The notes beneath the pieces were generated by a model that was not told where the DNA came from, searched no databases, and saw only the letters and a list, made by a program, of their open reading frames with translations. Shown here piece after piece: positions 7,986 to 16,260 of a stretch of DNA of 49,122 nt (position 1 is its first letter; each line of letters starts with the position of its first letter). The position numbers and the translations under genes were made by a program. The DNA is from Bacillota bacterium (GTDB taxonomy: Bacteria; Bacillota; UBA4882; UBA8346). The stretch is taken from assembly GCA_023435565.1 (NCBI GenBank), contig JAEYRN010000093.1, forward strand, positions 1-49,122, in the 5' to 3' direction.

Positions 7986-10310
7986 TCAAATAGAAATATC
8001 TTTATTACTATTTTGTTTGCCTCCCAGTTTACCTATTATTAATAAACCTATTGGTATTAATATAAGGGTTAAGCAAAATCTCAGACTATTGCAAAATGCA
8101 CCAATTATAAGTGAGATTAAACCAACATGAAAAGCACCTTGAAGACAATATGTTTGAGAATGATATAGCAACCAATTCCATGGTATTCGGTGAATAATAT
8201 AATGAAACATAAAACATACAGATAAACAAAGGTAAATAATTACAATAGGGTCTTTAGGGCTTAATAAAAATCCTATAAAAAGGCTACCTAGCCCAAACAC
8301 ACCTAGATCTTTAAACCACTTCTCCCATTTAGTGATAAGACCAGAAATAACACTAATAATTATTATAATAATAGAAAGCTGCAATAAATAAGTCATTGGA
8401 TGATTAATGATCCAATTCCATTTGAACTTATATATTATGAATTCAAAGATCAAGGCCGTTAGTAAACTTATTATGATTGAGGAATATCTCTTCAAATATA
8501 TATATTGAAATTTTATGTTACTTGAATCATTTTGAATGTATAATAATTTATCTTCTAATACCTTAACTTTATCTTCAATTTTTTCGCGATCATCTTTTTC
8601 TTGAATATAATCTATCCTTGTTTGTTCTAATTGAGCTTGAAGATTAGTCTTTTCATTATATAGAGATGCATTTTCTGCAACAATGCTTGATTCGACATGT
8701 TCTTGAAATTCTTTCGAATTCTCAATCGTTCTAAGTTGGTCAATTAATAGTTTATTAGACAAAAGTTTCATAATGGTTTTTTCCGGTAAATCTTTATAAC
8801 TTGCTAAAATAGCTATTAATTTACTGCAAGCTTGTGATGCTCCACTACCAATAGTACGAAATTCAGGTATAGCAAACGTCTCAGCAAAAGCACGTTCAAA
8901 GTCAATATCTTGAGGAACAAAAGGTCTTAATATCTGCCAAAAAATATTAGGCAAAACAACACAAGACATCCGATTTTCTTGACGACTTACTTCCAATTCA
9001 AACTTATATAATGAATAATCACATGTAACAAGTAAAGCACCTGCATCTAAGGAATTGGTTGATTTTAAACGTAAGGAACGTACAGTATCCAATAATTTTA
9101 TATCATGAGTTATTACATTATCAGGTTTTAGTTGTCCTCTTGCTTCTAAATACTTTCTATATTGACTTTCTAAGATAGCAGACTCTTTTTCCCGACTTTC
9201 CGGTATTGGAAAGAGAGTTATACCCTTTTCCTCTAAAAGAAGATCAAAATGGTCATAAGGCATTAAAAATGAATTAACGTCAATCCCTGTTTTAGCATTT
9301 TGTTCATGATACTTTAATTCAATACCAGATATATAAGTTGAATTAATAACTACTTGGCTGAATGATGGTTTCCATTTACGTTCTCTTAATTTTCTACCAT
9401 AAAGATTTATTGTGTGTTCTATTTCTTTTTTGGTCAACTCTAGATAACCTAATGTAAAAGGAAGATTAAACTTTTTAACTGCACGTAATAGATTATTAGA
9501 TACTTCTATACTAGGGTGTACATGTAAATTAAGAATTCCAAATAAAAAATTTGTATCAAGGAAAAGGGTTAGAGGATTGAGATTTTTTCGGAGTTGTAAT
9601 GATACTTCTGGTTCAATAGCTAAAGCGAAGTAGTAAAAAGCTCCATCTGCTAGTTGAGTTATATATTTAGAACGATTGGGGTATTTCCCAATTTCAGAAA
9701 AAAATTCTGAAATTGATTTTTTCAATTCTGTTCTCAAACCATATTCATGTGATTCTGATAAGGCTTCTTCTAAAAGACTACTTAAACTTTTTGTGTGTTC
9801 AGAAGAAATAGTAACAGAAGGGTCAAGCAATGCAACTGCTTGTATTCCATGTCTTCGAAATGCTCGGGTAAGGTAATTCCTTAATGACAACCAGGCAACA
9901 TCAGAGGATAATTCCGGATATTTTATTTTTAAACTAGAAAGCCATTCTTCTTTTATTAAATCCTCAAGATTATCTGCATCAGATATATTTTTTGATATTA
10001 AATCTCTTGTTTCGGGATTAATAATAATATTTGTTCCATTTGGTCGTTGAAGGGACCCTTCATCTATTAATTCGGATACACAGTTGTTTAACACAGAAGA
10101 GGATATTTTAAGATTAAACAATGCATATATAGCTTCAACTATTTTATCAACTTCGGCAAATTCTTCAGTTGATAAAATAACAAAACTATGTAATATTAAT
10201 TTTTTCAATGTAACAATATAATCTGTTGAATTACAAATTATTGAGAATTGGCACATTTGTTCTAGGTTAAGATTATCATGTTCATTTTGATAAGAGGTTA
10301 TATTTGACAT
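7986..10310 (-). CDS. PIN-domain protein with membrane-embedded C-terminus, candidate RNase effector
   Basis: A 774-residue protein, first gene of the island operon. Residues about 245-440 look like a PIN nuclease: LFLDTN (Asp252), ELTKKEIEHT (Glu296), ITHDIKLLD (Asp403) and VTCDYSLYKF (Asp431). These are the spaced acidic residues expected of this metal-dependent RNase fold. The N-terminal 240 residues are helical and not recognised. Residues about 525-585 are a likely coiled coil, followed by about six hydrophobic segments (600-760). Inside the membrane part a motif is repeated: WNWIINHPMTYLLQ and WNWLLYHSQTYCLQ. An RBS-like AAAGGA lies upstream of the ATG. Co-direction with Mod 85 nt downstream suggests a shared transcript. 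Nuclease role is inferred from motifs; the function of the membrane anchor is unknown. Confidence 0.7.
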   Translation of the reverse strand: MSNITSYQNEHDNLNLEQMCQFSIICNSTDYIVTLKKLILHSFVILSTEEFAEVDKIVEAIYALFNLKISSSVLNNCVSELIDEGSLQRPNGTNIIINPETRDLISKNISDADNLEDLIKEEWLSSLKIKYPELSSDVAWLSLRNYLTRAFRRHGIQAVALLDPSVTISSEHTKSLSSLLEEALSESHEYGLRTELKKSISEFFSEIGKYPNRSKYITQLADGAFYYFALAIEPEVSLQLRKNLNPLTLFLDTNFLFGILNLHVHPSIEVSNNLLRAVKKFNLPFTLGYLELTKKEIEHTINLYGRKLRERKWKPSFSQVVINSTYISGIELKYHEQNAKTGIDVNSFLMPYDHFDLLLEEKGITLFPIPESREKESAILESQYRKYLEARGQLKPDNVITHDIKLLDTVRSLRLKSTNSLDAGALLVTCDYSLYKFELEVSRQENRMSCVVLPNIFWQILRPFVPQDIDFERAFAETFAIPEFRTIGSGASQACSKLIAILASYKDLPEKTIMKLLSNKLLIDQLRTIENSKEFQEHVESSIVAENASLYNEKTNLQAQLEQTRIDYIQEKDDREKIEDKVKVLEDKLLYIQNDSSNIKFQYIYLKRYSSIIISLLTALIFEFIIYKFKWNWIINHPMTYLLQLSIIIIIISVISGLITKWEKWFKDLGVFGLGSLFIGFLLSPKDPIVIIYLCLSVCFMFHYIIHRIPWNWLLYHSQTYCLQGAFHVGLISLIIGAFCNSLRFCLTLILIPIGLLIIGKLGGKQNSNKDISI

Positions 10311-10663
10311 TTTTTTATTATCCTTTGTTAATGATTTTATTTATAATTCTATAAAAGGCAAAAAATTCCTTGGATTTTTATTGGATTATTTCTAAAGTAT
10401 ATTTTAACGTTTACTTTTAAAGAATTTATATCAGCTTCTCCATTTCTTCTCTTTCGGCATCCCAAAAAACCAACAGCAAGGAGAGGGGAACGGCAACCAT
10501 GCATCATCAAGCACTCAACTTACCGGTGGGGTGAGGCGAAGCCCTTCTTCCCAAACAAAAAAGCCGCCTTGTCTCGGCAGCCTTAACTTAACGTAAGAAA
10601 TTAAGCCTCACTGTATCACCTATAAATCCAAAACTAAACATCCAATACAAACACTTATTTTTC
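10311..10663. other. Intergenic region between the defence island and the DUF3795 gene
   Basis: The left half (about 10311-10430) is strongly AT-rich like the island and must contain the promoter of the PIN-Mod-HEPN-Res operon, though no convincing -35/-10 pair could be fixed. The right half changes abruptly to higher GC (about 10440-10560), marking the island boundary, and contains short GC hairpins I cannot assign. A minus-strand terminator lies at 10556-10582. Confidence 0.5.
10556..10582 (-). terminator. Rho-independent terminator of the DUF3795-like gene
   Basis: On the minus strand GCTGCC and GGCGGC form a six-pair stem with one U-G pair around the loop GAGACAA, followed directly by a run of T residues. 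It lies about 80 nt downstream of the stop codon at 10664. In plus orientation the wobble would be an A-C mismatch and no T run follows, so the strand is clear. Confidence 0.65.
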
Positions 10664-11182
10664 TTATGTCCTATTCGAATTCCGATTTATTATCTCTTCC
10701 ATATTTTTCTCAACATAATTACAACTGGGATTTTTCCCACATTGACGACAGGTTAAATCATAAGCTGAATTAATAACTCCGCATTCCGGACATGAAAAAT
10801 ATTCATTCATTTCTTCAAGCCATTTTTCATAACCTACTTCTTTAATACGGGTTTGTGATTGCCAAAGCTCGATTCGATGGGCATAAACCGATTGAAACTC
10901 TTTTAGGTCTTCACAAGGATATTCGTTGCATTCAATACAAAAATCAATACCCTTTTCACCAGCACAAGCCGCCATTTTACATGTCTTGCAATAACTTGTC
11001 CGTATTTCGGAACGGCATCCTTCACATCTTAATTCTTCAATAGGTTGGTTAAAATGAGCAGATAGTTCTTTAAGCCGTTTTGGATCATCTTTTGAACCAA
11101 TATAGATGGTACATGACGAACAAAACAAACCACAGATTGCGGCGACTCTTTTATCCGGTTTAAAATCAGCAGTTTTCTTCAC
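10664..11182 (-). CDS. DUF3795-like cysteine-rich protein
   Basis: A 172-residue soluble protein rich in paired cysteines: CGLFCSSC (about 17-24), CEGC, YCKTC, CIECNEYPC and, near the C-terminus, CPECG and CRQCG. The ICGLFCSSC...YC..C...C.EC.YPC.L..F pattern is that of DUF3795 proteins, presumed metal-binding but of unknown function. The last pair (CPEC...CRQC) looks like a separate zinc ribbon. Translation starts at GTG 11182: GGAGGT at 11191-11196 sits 8 nt upstream, and the ATG two bases earlier is out of frame. It is a single-gene unit with its own terminator. Confidence 0.8.
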   Translation of the reverse strand: MKKTADFKPDKRVAAICGLFCSSCTIYIGSKDDPKRLKELSAHFNQPIEELRCEGCRSEIRTSYCKTCKMAACAGEKGIDFCIECNEYPCEDLKEFQSVYAHRIELWQSQTRIKEVGYEKWLEEMNEYFSCPECGVINSAYDLTCRQCGKNPSCNYVEKNMEEIINRNSNRT

Positions 11183-11525
11183 ATAAATTCACCTCCGATA
11201 ATACCTTTTTCTAACAGAACAATAAAGAATATCGACCCCCGAAGCATGCATTAACCGCGCAAAACCCATGTTTCTCTTCAGCTGTAAAGTATTAACTCTC
11301 CGAAAAAATCTTCAAATACTCATTGTCCGACTCCGCCCAATTTACTCCTTTAAACATTCTCCATTTTCAAGAGAAGTCCTTTAATTGGGAATTCGGTAAA
11401 TAATATCAAATCACCTATTGAAAATCCCACCCAACATAAAATTGGAATCAATTCCTAATAAGACATCCGTAAAAAATATCGAATTAAATATATAACCCTA
11501 TATCCCAGATACCGGGGAGAGAATA
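11183..11525. other. Divergent intergenic region before the diguanylate cyclase
   Basis: It separates the DUF3795-like gene (minus) from the diguanylate cyclase (plus) and must hold both promoters. I see GGAGGT for the former and GGGGAGAG just ahead of ATG 11526 for the latter. No riboswitch, repeat or convincing promoter pair was recognised. Confidence 0.4.
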
Positions 11526-12620
11526 ATGCTCAACCTAATCAGCGATTTATTTGTCAATGCCGCCATCCTGATTTCATTCATCAGTTTAGGCAACCAGCTT
11601 TTTCGGGAAAAAGGGACCAAACGCCTTTCAGCGCGGCGCAGAAAGATTTTGGTCGGTCTTTTGGCCGGGTTTTTGGGCTGCTTGTTAATGTTATACAGCG
11701 TCCGGGTTGGGTCCAAAGTTATCTTGGATTTTCGGTTTATTCCGATCATCATCATGGCCCTGTATTTCGGTTTTACCTCATCAATGGTAGCGGCGTCAAC
11801 CATCGCTGTTTTTCGAATCGTCTATTTCGGTTGGGATCAGGCAGCTGTATTCGGGTTTGGATTAGCGGTTTTGATGGGCATAGGCTGTGGTTTCATTGGG
11901 AAATTGCCTTTCAAAAACTGGGTCAAATGGGTTTTAGCCGTTTTATATTTTTATATTATTGCCGGAACATCTTTCGTAATTATACTTAACAATTCACCGC
12001 TACTGGATGAAGTTTTGATCTCATATCTTACAGGAACGGCCCTGCTTTCCACCGCAATGTATTTTTTCAGCGAATATTTACTGGAATCCAACCGTCTCTA
12101 TCTGAAAATGAAAGAAGAATCCAAAAAGGATTTTTTAACCGGATTAAATAATCTAAGGCAGTTTGACAAACTGTCGTGCCAGGTCTTGACAAAGGCCGCC
12201 CTAAATAACGAACGGGTTTCCCTGCTCTTTATCGACATTGATAATTTTAAAAAAATAAATGATACTTATGGGCATTTGGAAGGTGACCGGATTTTAAAAG
12301 AATTGGGGAGGATTCTCACTCAAACCTGCCGCAGTTCGGACATTATTTCCCGTAACGGCGGAGAGGAATTTACCGTGATATTGCTGGACTGTTCTCTAAA
12401 AAAAGCGGTTCTCATCGGTGAGAGAATTAGAAGCGGAGTTGAACATAACGGCTTTACCTTAAGTTCCGGAATGAAAATAAAAGTAACGGTCTCAATCGGA
12501 GTTTCATCTTTTCCCGAAACCACCAAGAATGTGGACAACCTTTTGGACCAAGCGGATCTGGCCTTATATAAAGCAAAACAAGGAGGAAGAAATCGACTAA
12601 TAGTTTCAAATGGAATTTAG
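11526..12620 (+). CDS. Membrane-bound diguanylate cyclase (5TM sensor plus GGDEF)
   Basis: A 364-residue protein. About five or six hydrophobic segments span residues 5-185, in the arrangement of 5TM-5TMR_LYT sensor domains. A short linker leads to a GGDEF domain (about 200-362). The active-site loop reads GGEEF (278-282) and is preceded at the correct spacing by RSSD (269-272), the RxxD inhibitory site for c-di-GMP feedback. FIDIDNFKKINDTYGH is the metal/nucleotide-binding stretch. It should therefore make c-di-GMP from two GTP and be product-inhibited. The ligand of the membrane sensor is unknown. No EAL domain or effector is adjacent; it may serve the neighbouring sporulation-related genes, but that is speculation. 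Confidence 0.93.
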   Translation: MLNLISDLFVNAAILISFISLGNQLFREKGTKRLSARRRKILVGLLAGFLGCLLMLYSVRVGSKVILDFRFIPIIIMALYFGFTSSMVAASTIAVFRIVYFGWDQAAVFGFGLAVLMGIGCGFIGKLPFKNWVKWVLAVLYFYIIAGTSFVIILNNSPLLDEVLISYLTGTALLSTAMYFFSEYLLESNRLYLKMKEESKKDFLTGLNNLRQFDKLSCQVLTKAALNNERVSLLFIDIDNFKKINDTYGHLEGDRILKELGRILTQTCRSSDIISRNGGEEFTVILLDCSLKKAVLIGERIRSGVEHNGFTLSSGMKIKVTVSIGVSSFPETTKNVDNLLDQADLALYKAKQGGRNRLIVSNGI

Positions 12621-12625
12621 TATTA

Positions 12626-12648
12626 AAAACCACTTAACTCCCGGTTTT
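12626..12648. terminator. Possible bidirectional terminator between convergent genes
   Basis: AAAACC at 12626-12631 can pair with GGTTTT at 12643-12648 around an 11-nt loop, giving T runs on both strands. It overlaps the stop-codon region of the minus-strand gene. The stem is short, so this is tentative. Confidence 0.3.
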
Positions 12649-13134
12649 TTGTCTATTCCATCCTTCTTCCAGCAAACCATATTTCTTTAACAGTATTTGA
12701 GCATAAATACCCAAACTGATTCCGAAGATGGAATGTCCGAAGAAGGCGCTGAAGTTGGACAATGCATCTTTAGGCGCAGTCGTATGACTTCCCGGCAAAG
12801 TATGAAGCACTATTCCAAAAAGCAGCAGCCAGGTCGCCATTCCCATCCCCCAGCTTTTGATCAGAAAATTTTTAGTATTGGTATACTTGATAAAGTAAAC
12901 AAATACTATCCCTATGGACGCCCCTAATGCAATATCCCCCAGAATGCCGACTACATGTCCGAAAAAACTCATTACATCCTTCTTCTCCATAAAAAGATCA
13001 GCGGTCATTCCCCAGACATAAAACTTGGCAAATCCAATCTGTCTTGCGAACAAACTGTATGTATCCCTGGTGAGTATTGCCAAAACTCCGGCGAACCCGC
13101 CGATCAGAACCCGGTCCTTCAGTACAGATGACAA
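12634..13134 (-). CDS. Small four-helix membrane protein, paralogous family member 1
   Basis: A 166-residue hydrophobic protein with about four membrane segments and no signal for export. I do not recognise a named family with certainty; it is loosely reminiscent of YqhR-type proteins. It shares with its neighbours an N-terminal KDRxxxGGxAG...RDxYSxFA, a central VFVYFxK(F/Y)TNxKNxxIK, and a C-terminal PKDALSNFSAFxGHSIxGISxGI. It is closest to the next gene, so the two are tandem duplicates. TTG start at 13134 is supported by GGAGG 8 nt upstream. Its position next to the ger operon suggests a spore or forespore membrane role, which is inference only. Confidence 0.7.
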   Translation of the reverse strand: MSSVLKDRVLIGGFAGVLAILTRDTYSLFARQIGFAKFYVWGMTADLFMEKKDVMSFFGHVVGILGDIALGASIGIVFVYFIKYTNTKNFLIKSWGMGMATWLLLFGIVLHTLPGSHTTAPKDALSNFSAFFGHSIFGISLGIYAQILLKKYGLLEEGWNRQKTGS

Positions 13135-13174
13135 GGAAAATTCCTCCCAGCTTCAAACTTCTCACTTCACTTCA

Positions 13175-13648
13175 TCAATCCGATAATAGGTCATACTTGT
13201 TCAATAAAACTTTAGTAAAAATTCCCGTACTAATACCCCAAATTGAATGACCGATAAAGGCGCTAAAATTACTAAGCGCATCCTTGGGTAAAGTTTCCCT
13301 TGCAAAGGGTAAATTCGCAAGTAGGATTCCGAAGAGAAACAACCAAGCAAATATCCCGCATCCCCAACCTTTGATAATGATGTTTTTATGGTTCGTAAAC
13401 TTTAAAAAATAAACAAAAACTATACCTAATATAGCTCCAAATACAATATCAGCCAAAAATCCAACCGCATTCCCAAAGAAAGCCTTGACTTCCTTTCCCT
13501 CGATAAAAAGATCGGCTGAACGCTGCCAGATATAGAATTTAGCTAAACCGGCCAGTTTTGCAAAAAAGCTATAAACATCGCGGATAATCACTCCCAAGGC
13601 TCCCGCAATTCCGCCTAAAAGGATTCGGTCTTTCATTGTATATTCCAA
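13175..13648 (-). CDS. Small four-helix membrane protein, paralogous family member 2
   Basis: A 157-residue protein highly similar to the downstream gene over its whole length: KDRILLGGIAGALG, RDVYSFFAKLAGLAKFYIW, GIVFVYFLKFTNHKN, PKDALSNFSAFIGHSIWGIS. About four transmembrane segments and no catalytic motif. The start is ambiguous: TTG 13648 lies 11 nt after AGGAGG, while ATG four codons on (KDR follows) would align better with paralogs. The two tandem copies are separated by only 40 nt and are probably co-transcribed. Confidence 0.7.
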   Translation of the reverse strand: MEYTMKDRILLGGIAGALGVIIRDVYSFFAKLAGLAKFYIWQRSADLFIEGKEVKAFFGNAVGFLADIVFGAILGIVFVYFLKFTNHKNIIIKGWGCGIFAWLFLFGILLANLPFARETLPKDALSNFSAFIGHSIWGISTGIFTKVLLNKYDLLSD

Positions 13649-13794
13649 ATTCTAATTTACCTCCTTAGGTTAGCCACCTTCTTGTCTCAACATTCAACAC
13701 AGCATGACACTGCTTTTTTCTCATGTCCTTCCGTTCTTCATGTTAGATTAATGTCTTTTCGTAATTTATTTGAATCAACTTCTAACTTCACACT

Positions 13795-14256
13795 TCATTC
13801 TAACTCTTTCCCTTCAGCCTTCAAATAAATCAATGAAGTGGCGTAAAACCAAGCTATTAGAATAAACGGAGCTATGTATCTGTAGAAACCCACATACTCA
13901 AATAAGCCGAAGTTTTGAAGCACCAGGCCGAGAAAATAACCAAAAATGCCAAAACAGGCCACATATAAATAATAAACAGTCCGTTTCAAGGGCAGGCAGT
14001 ATAGAAAATACATCTTGACGAACATCCAAGCCAGAGGCGTCCAGAAAGAAAATAAATCAAGAACATTATAAACGCCCATATTTTTATATTTCCATAAATT
14101 CAAGTACTTCCCTAATACGGTAATCCCAGCATCGCCTAAAGCCCCTAAAAAAAGGCCGTATATCAAATACTTTTTATAGAATTCCTTTGGAATGATGATC
14201 ACTGCCGCCAAACCGAAAAAGATCGCCTTAATCATGAAAACAATTTCAGTGCCCAT
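13795..14256 (-). CDS. CBO0543-like multi-pass membrane protein
   Basis: A 153-residue protein with about five membrane segments. It carries the pattern I associate with the CBO0543 family: an early PKEFYKKYLIYGLFLGALGD, a central WKY...FSFWTPLAWMFVKMYFLYCLP, a late GxFxYVGFYRYIAPFILIAWFY, and a short polar C-terminus. A second member of this type, in opposite orientation, lies at 16890-17369. Function is unknown. GAGG sits 5 nt before ATG 14256. It is flanked on both sides by members of the four-helix paralogous family on the same strand. Confidence 0.7.
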   Translation of the reverse strand: MGTEIVFMIKAIFFGLAAVIIIPKEFYKKYLIYGLFLGALGDAGITVLGKYLNLWKYKNMGVYNVLDLFSFWTPLAWMFVKMYFLYCLPLKRTVYYLYVACFGIFGYFLGLVLQNFGLFEYVGFYRYIAPFILIAWFYATSLIYLKAEGKELE

Positions 14257-14305
14257 TTAATCCTCTTTGTCCTTTCTAATATTTTATTCAGGTACATCCC
14301 TTTAT

Positions 14306-14752
14306 TCACATTTTCAACTCGCCAAAAGGTTTTAACAAAATTTTTGTTGCCAGAATCCCAAAGATTAAGTGGGCAAACAAATCAACCACCGTTTCCGCTG
14401 CCGTCCTGAGAATAAAAGGTTGAGGGCTATTAATGACATTAGGGATAATAGCAATATGAACAATCCACATTAATAACCCGAAAACGACACCTTTTAGATA
14501 AGCATATTTCTCGCTTGAATATTTGAGAATCAAAGCTAAGAGTGTTCCGGCAAAGGCGCCGGCTGAAAGATGGATTAAAAAACCGATAAAATACTCGAGA
14601 TCGGTGAATTTTGTTTTATGAAAAACCAAACCGGCTATGTATTGAGCAGTTGTTGCAGTCCGGAAAAGGAAAAAACATAATTTATGAATGAGAGCGTCTC
14701 CTAAAGTCCCGATTAGTCCAGCCCATGCTCCTTTAACCAAAATATCATCCAT
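14306..14752 (-). CDS. Small four-helix membrane protein, paralogous family member 3
   Basis: A 148-residue protein with about four membrane segments. It retains the family frame in diverged form: VKGAWAGLIGTLGDALIHK at the N-terminus, a central GTLLALILKYSSEKYAYLKGVVFGLLMWIV written in two adjoining parts, and a C-terminal LFAHLIFGILATKILLKPFG. GGAGG lies 7 nt before ATG 14752. It heads the minus-strand set of four genes, so their promoter is expected in 14753-14971. No function can be assigned from the sequence. Confidence 0.7.
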   Translation of the reverse strand: MDDILVKGAWAGLIGTLGDALIHKLCFFLFRTATTAQYIAGLVFHKTKFTDLEYFIGFLIHLSAGAFAGTLLALILKYSSEKYAYLKGVVFGLLMWIVHIAIIPNVINSPQPFILRTAAETVVDLFAHLIFGILATKILLKPFGELKM

Positions 14753-14971
14753 ATTTATCCCTCCGGTCGTTATAATTCCAGACGACTATCTTTTAAACAA
14801 AAGATATTATTTCCTCTTCGGAAAATCCAATCCCCAAAAATCCGTCTATAGATCCTATCCGGCTTTTGGGAGATGCGGATCAGATAATTAATTCAACTTA
14901 AATAGTTAGTAGTTGGATAAACTAAAAAAACTTGAATCGTAGATTAACAATAATAAAAAGGATTTGATAAA

Positions 14972-15415
14972 ATGAAAGACAAATTTCTTTTCAGCGCGCT
15001 TTTCGGGATTCTCGCCAATATACCCAAGGAAATAGTTGATTTTACCATTTATTTGCTGGGTTCAAAATTTTACTGTTGGATGATTCCGGCGGGTATCACC
15101 TTATCCCCAAAATGGAATGGAACGGTCTGGGGTATTATCGTTGGCGGACTTAATGATTTTATCATTGCCGGCGTTTTGGGTGTTGGACTTTTCTATTTTT
15201 TGTCGGTCATGGAAAAGAAGTATTTGTTTTTAAAAGGAATAGCCTATAGCCTGGGTATTTGGTTGTTTTTTTGCATGATGATTATTACCAGGGTTAGCTA
15301 TTGGACCCGGATGAAAGACCCCGGATTTTATTTTCAAAATTTTGCCGTTCATCAAATTTGGGGTATAGTGGCAACCTGGCTGATTGTGAAATACCTATTT
15401 AAGCGCGTTTCATAA
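14972..15415 (+). CDS. Small four-helix membrane protein, paralogous family member 4
   Basis: A 147-residue protein with about four membrane segments. Family features: MKDKFLFSALFGILANIPKE at the N-terminus, GVLGVGLFYFLSVMEKKYLFLKG in the middle (quoted to the KG that precedes helix 3), and a C-terminal FAVHQIWGIVATWLIVKYLF. It is divergent from the minus-strand set, with a 219-nt shared upstream region. AGGA lies 9 nt before the ATG. The two long sequences around it (before and after) contain no obvious sigma-factor signature. Function unknown. Confidence 0.7.
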   Translation: MKDKFLFSALFGILANIPKEIVDFTIYLLGSKFYCWMIPAGITLSPKWNGTVWGIIVGGLNDFIIAGVLGVGLFYFLSVMEKKYLFLKGIAYSLGIWLFFCMMIITRVSYWTRMKDPGFYFQNFAVHQIWGIVATWLIVKYLFKRVS

Positions 15416-15430
15416 TTACCCTTAGTAAGA

Positions 15431-15487
15431 TTTTGATACAAAATATGGTGTACAACCCGGATTAGTCTATCAATATATTGTATCAAA
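15431..15487. repeat. Inverted repeat, TTTTGATACA arms
   Basis: Left arm TTTTGATACAAAATAT (15431-15446) and right arm ATATTGTATCAAAA (about 15474-15487) are reverse complements apart from two extra A residues in the left arm. The spacer is about 27 nt. It starts 16 nt after the stop codon of the upstream gene. It could be the paired ends of a small mobile element, an operator, or a weak transcript end. Confidence 0.55.
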
Positions 15488-15648
15488 ATGAGAATTTTAG
15501 AAATTATGAAACCGCCTAATTTAACAAAGAACAAAAAATAGATACTCCGCCCATCAGAAAGGTTAAAAAAACAACGTAACAAAAAGCAAGCGTTTGATTT
15601 TTGGGAAAAATAATAAAATTATCCCGTTCGTTGATCTCTAAAAGATTT

Positions 15649-15706
15649 TAGACCACTAAGGCATCGGTTACTCTTCCCGCGGCGGGAAGAGCGAGAGTTA
15701 GGTCTA
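15649..15706. promoter_or_regulatory. Stem-loop element upstream of family member 5
   Basis: Outer helix TAGACC(AC)TAA pairs with TTAGGTCTA, nine pairs with a two-base bulge. Inside it, CTCTTCCCG (15671-15679) pairs perfectly with CGGGAAGAG (15683-15691) around a CGG loop. No T run follows on either strand, so it is not an ordinary terminator. It ends about 80 nt before the next gene and could be a leader RNA or a protein-binding site. Strand and role are undetermined. Confidence 0.5.
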
Positions 15707-15786
15707 CCCCCGATTTTCCACATACTAAATGCATTTCCATTATTAAGATGGATCGGGCGAGCCTTTAAACCTTTAATAAGGTGCTG

Positions 15787-16257
15787 ATGATGAGAATGGA
15801 AGAAAAACTAATTCAAGGCGGAATAGCCGGATTAATCGCCGGAACTTTAAAAGATATTCCGGATGCGGTTTTGCATTACGGATTTAATATAACCAAACTT
15901 ACTTTTTGGGATTACGCCGGAACTCTGGCATTGGGCCGCCACCCCCAAAGTTTTCTGGAACATGCCTATTCCTTTGGTTATGAAGTTATTTTTAGTATAT
16001 TGCTCGGAACAGTTTTTGCGCTTTTGCTTAACATCTTTAAAGCAAAACGTTATCTTCTTTGGGGCGGTTTTTACGGGGCGATTGTCTGGTTCGCCGTTCG
16101 GGGAGCGGTAGTAGGATTAAATATTAAGCCTTTGATGAACAGCCATCTGTTAACTTCCGCCGTGAATTCGCTGGATTCGGTTCTTTATGGAATGATGCTT
16201 GGGTTCATTATCAAGCTTTTGTTGAAAAAAAGCAAAATGAATGTTATTGCCGATTAG
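15787..16257 (+). CDS. Small four-helix membrane protein, paralogous family member 5
   Basis: About 156 residues with about four membrane segments. N-terminus MEEKLIQGGIAGLIAGTLKD (after a run of possible starts), mid-part LLGTVFALLLNIFKAKRYLLW and C-terminal LDSVLYGMMLGFIIKLLLKK follow the family plan. Several starts are possible: GTG 15781, ATG 15787, ATG 15790 and ATG 15796. I chose 15787 because AAGG lies 5 nt upstream. It is followed immediately by a decayed copy of the same family. Confidence 0.68.
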   Translation: MMRMEEKLIQGGIAGLIAGTLKDIPDAVLHYGFNITKLTFWDYAGTLALGRHPQSFLEHAYSFGYEVIFSILLGTVFALLLNIFKAKRYLLWGGFYGAIVWFAVRGAVVGLNIKPLMNSHLLTSAVNSLDSVLYGMMLGFIIKLLLKKSKMNVIAD

Positions 16258-16260
16258 AAA

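Larger units (their letters stand above)
15416..15786. other. Intergenic region with two structured elements
   Basis: About 370 nt between two family members. It contains the inverted repeat at 15431-15487 and the bulged stem-loop at 15649-15706, which are listed separately. Nothing else in it looks coding; the minus-strand frame across 15352-15582 overlaps the upstream gene and lacks any recognisable feature. Confidence 0.5.

Noticed and set aside
10440..10555. GC-rich stretch resembling a c-di-GMP or other riboswitch
   Set aside because: I compared it by eye with the GEMM-I pattern and found no conserved core; only short hairpins. Not called.
12750..13640. Possible assembly duplication of the two adjacent membrane genes
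   Set aside because: The protein similarity is high but DNA and start regions differ throughout, so these are true diverged tandem paralogs.
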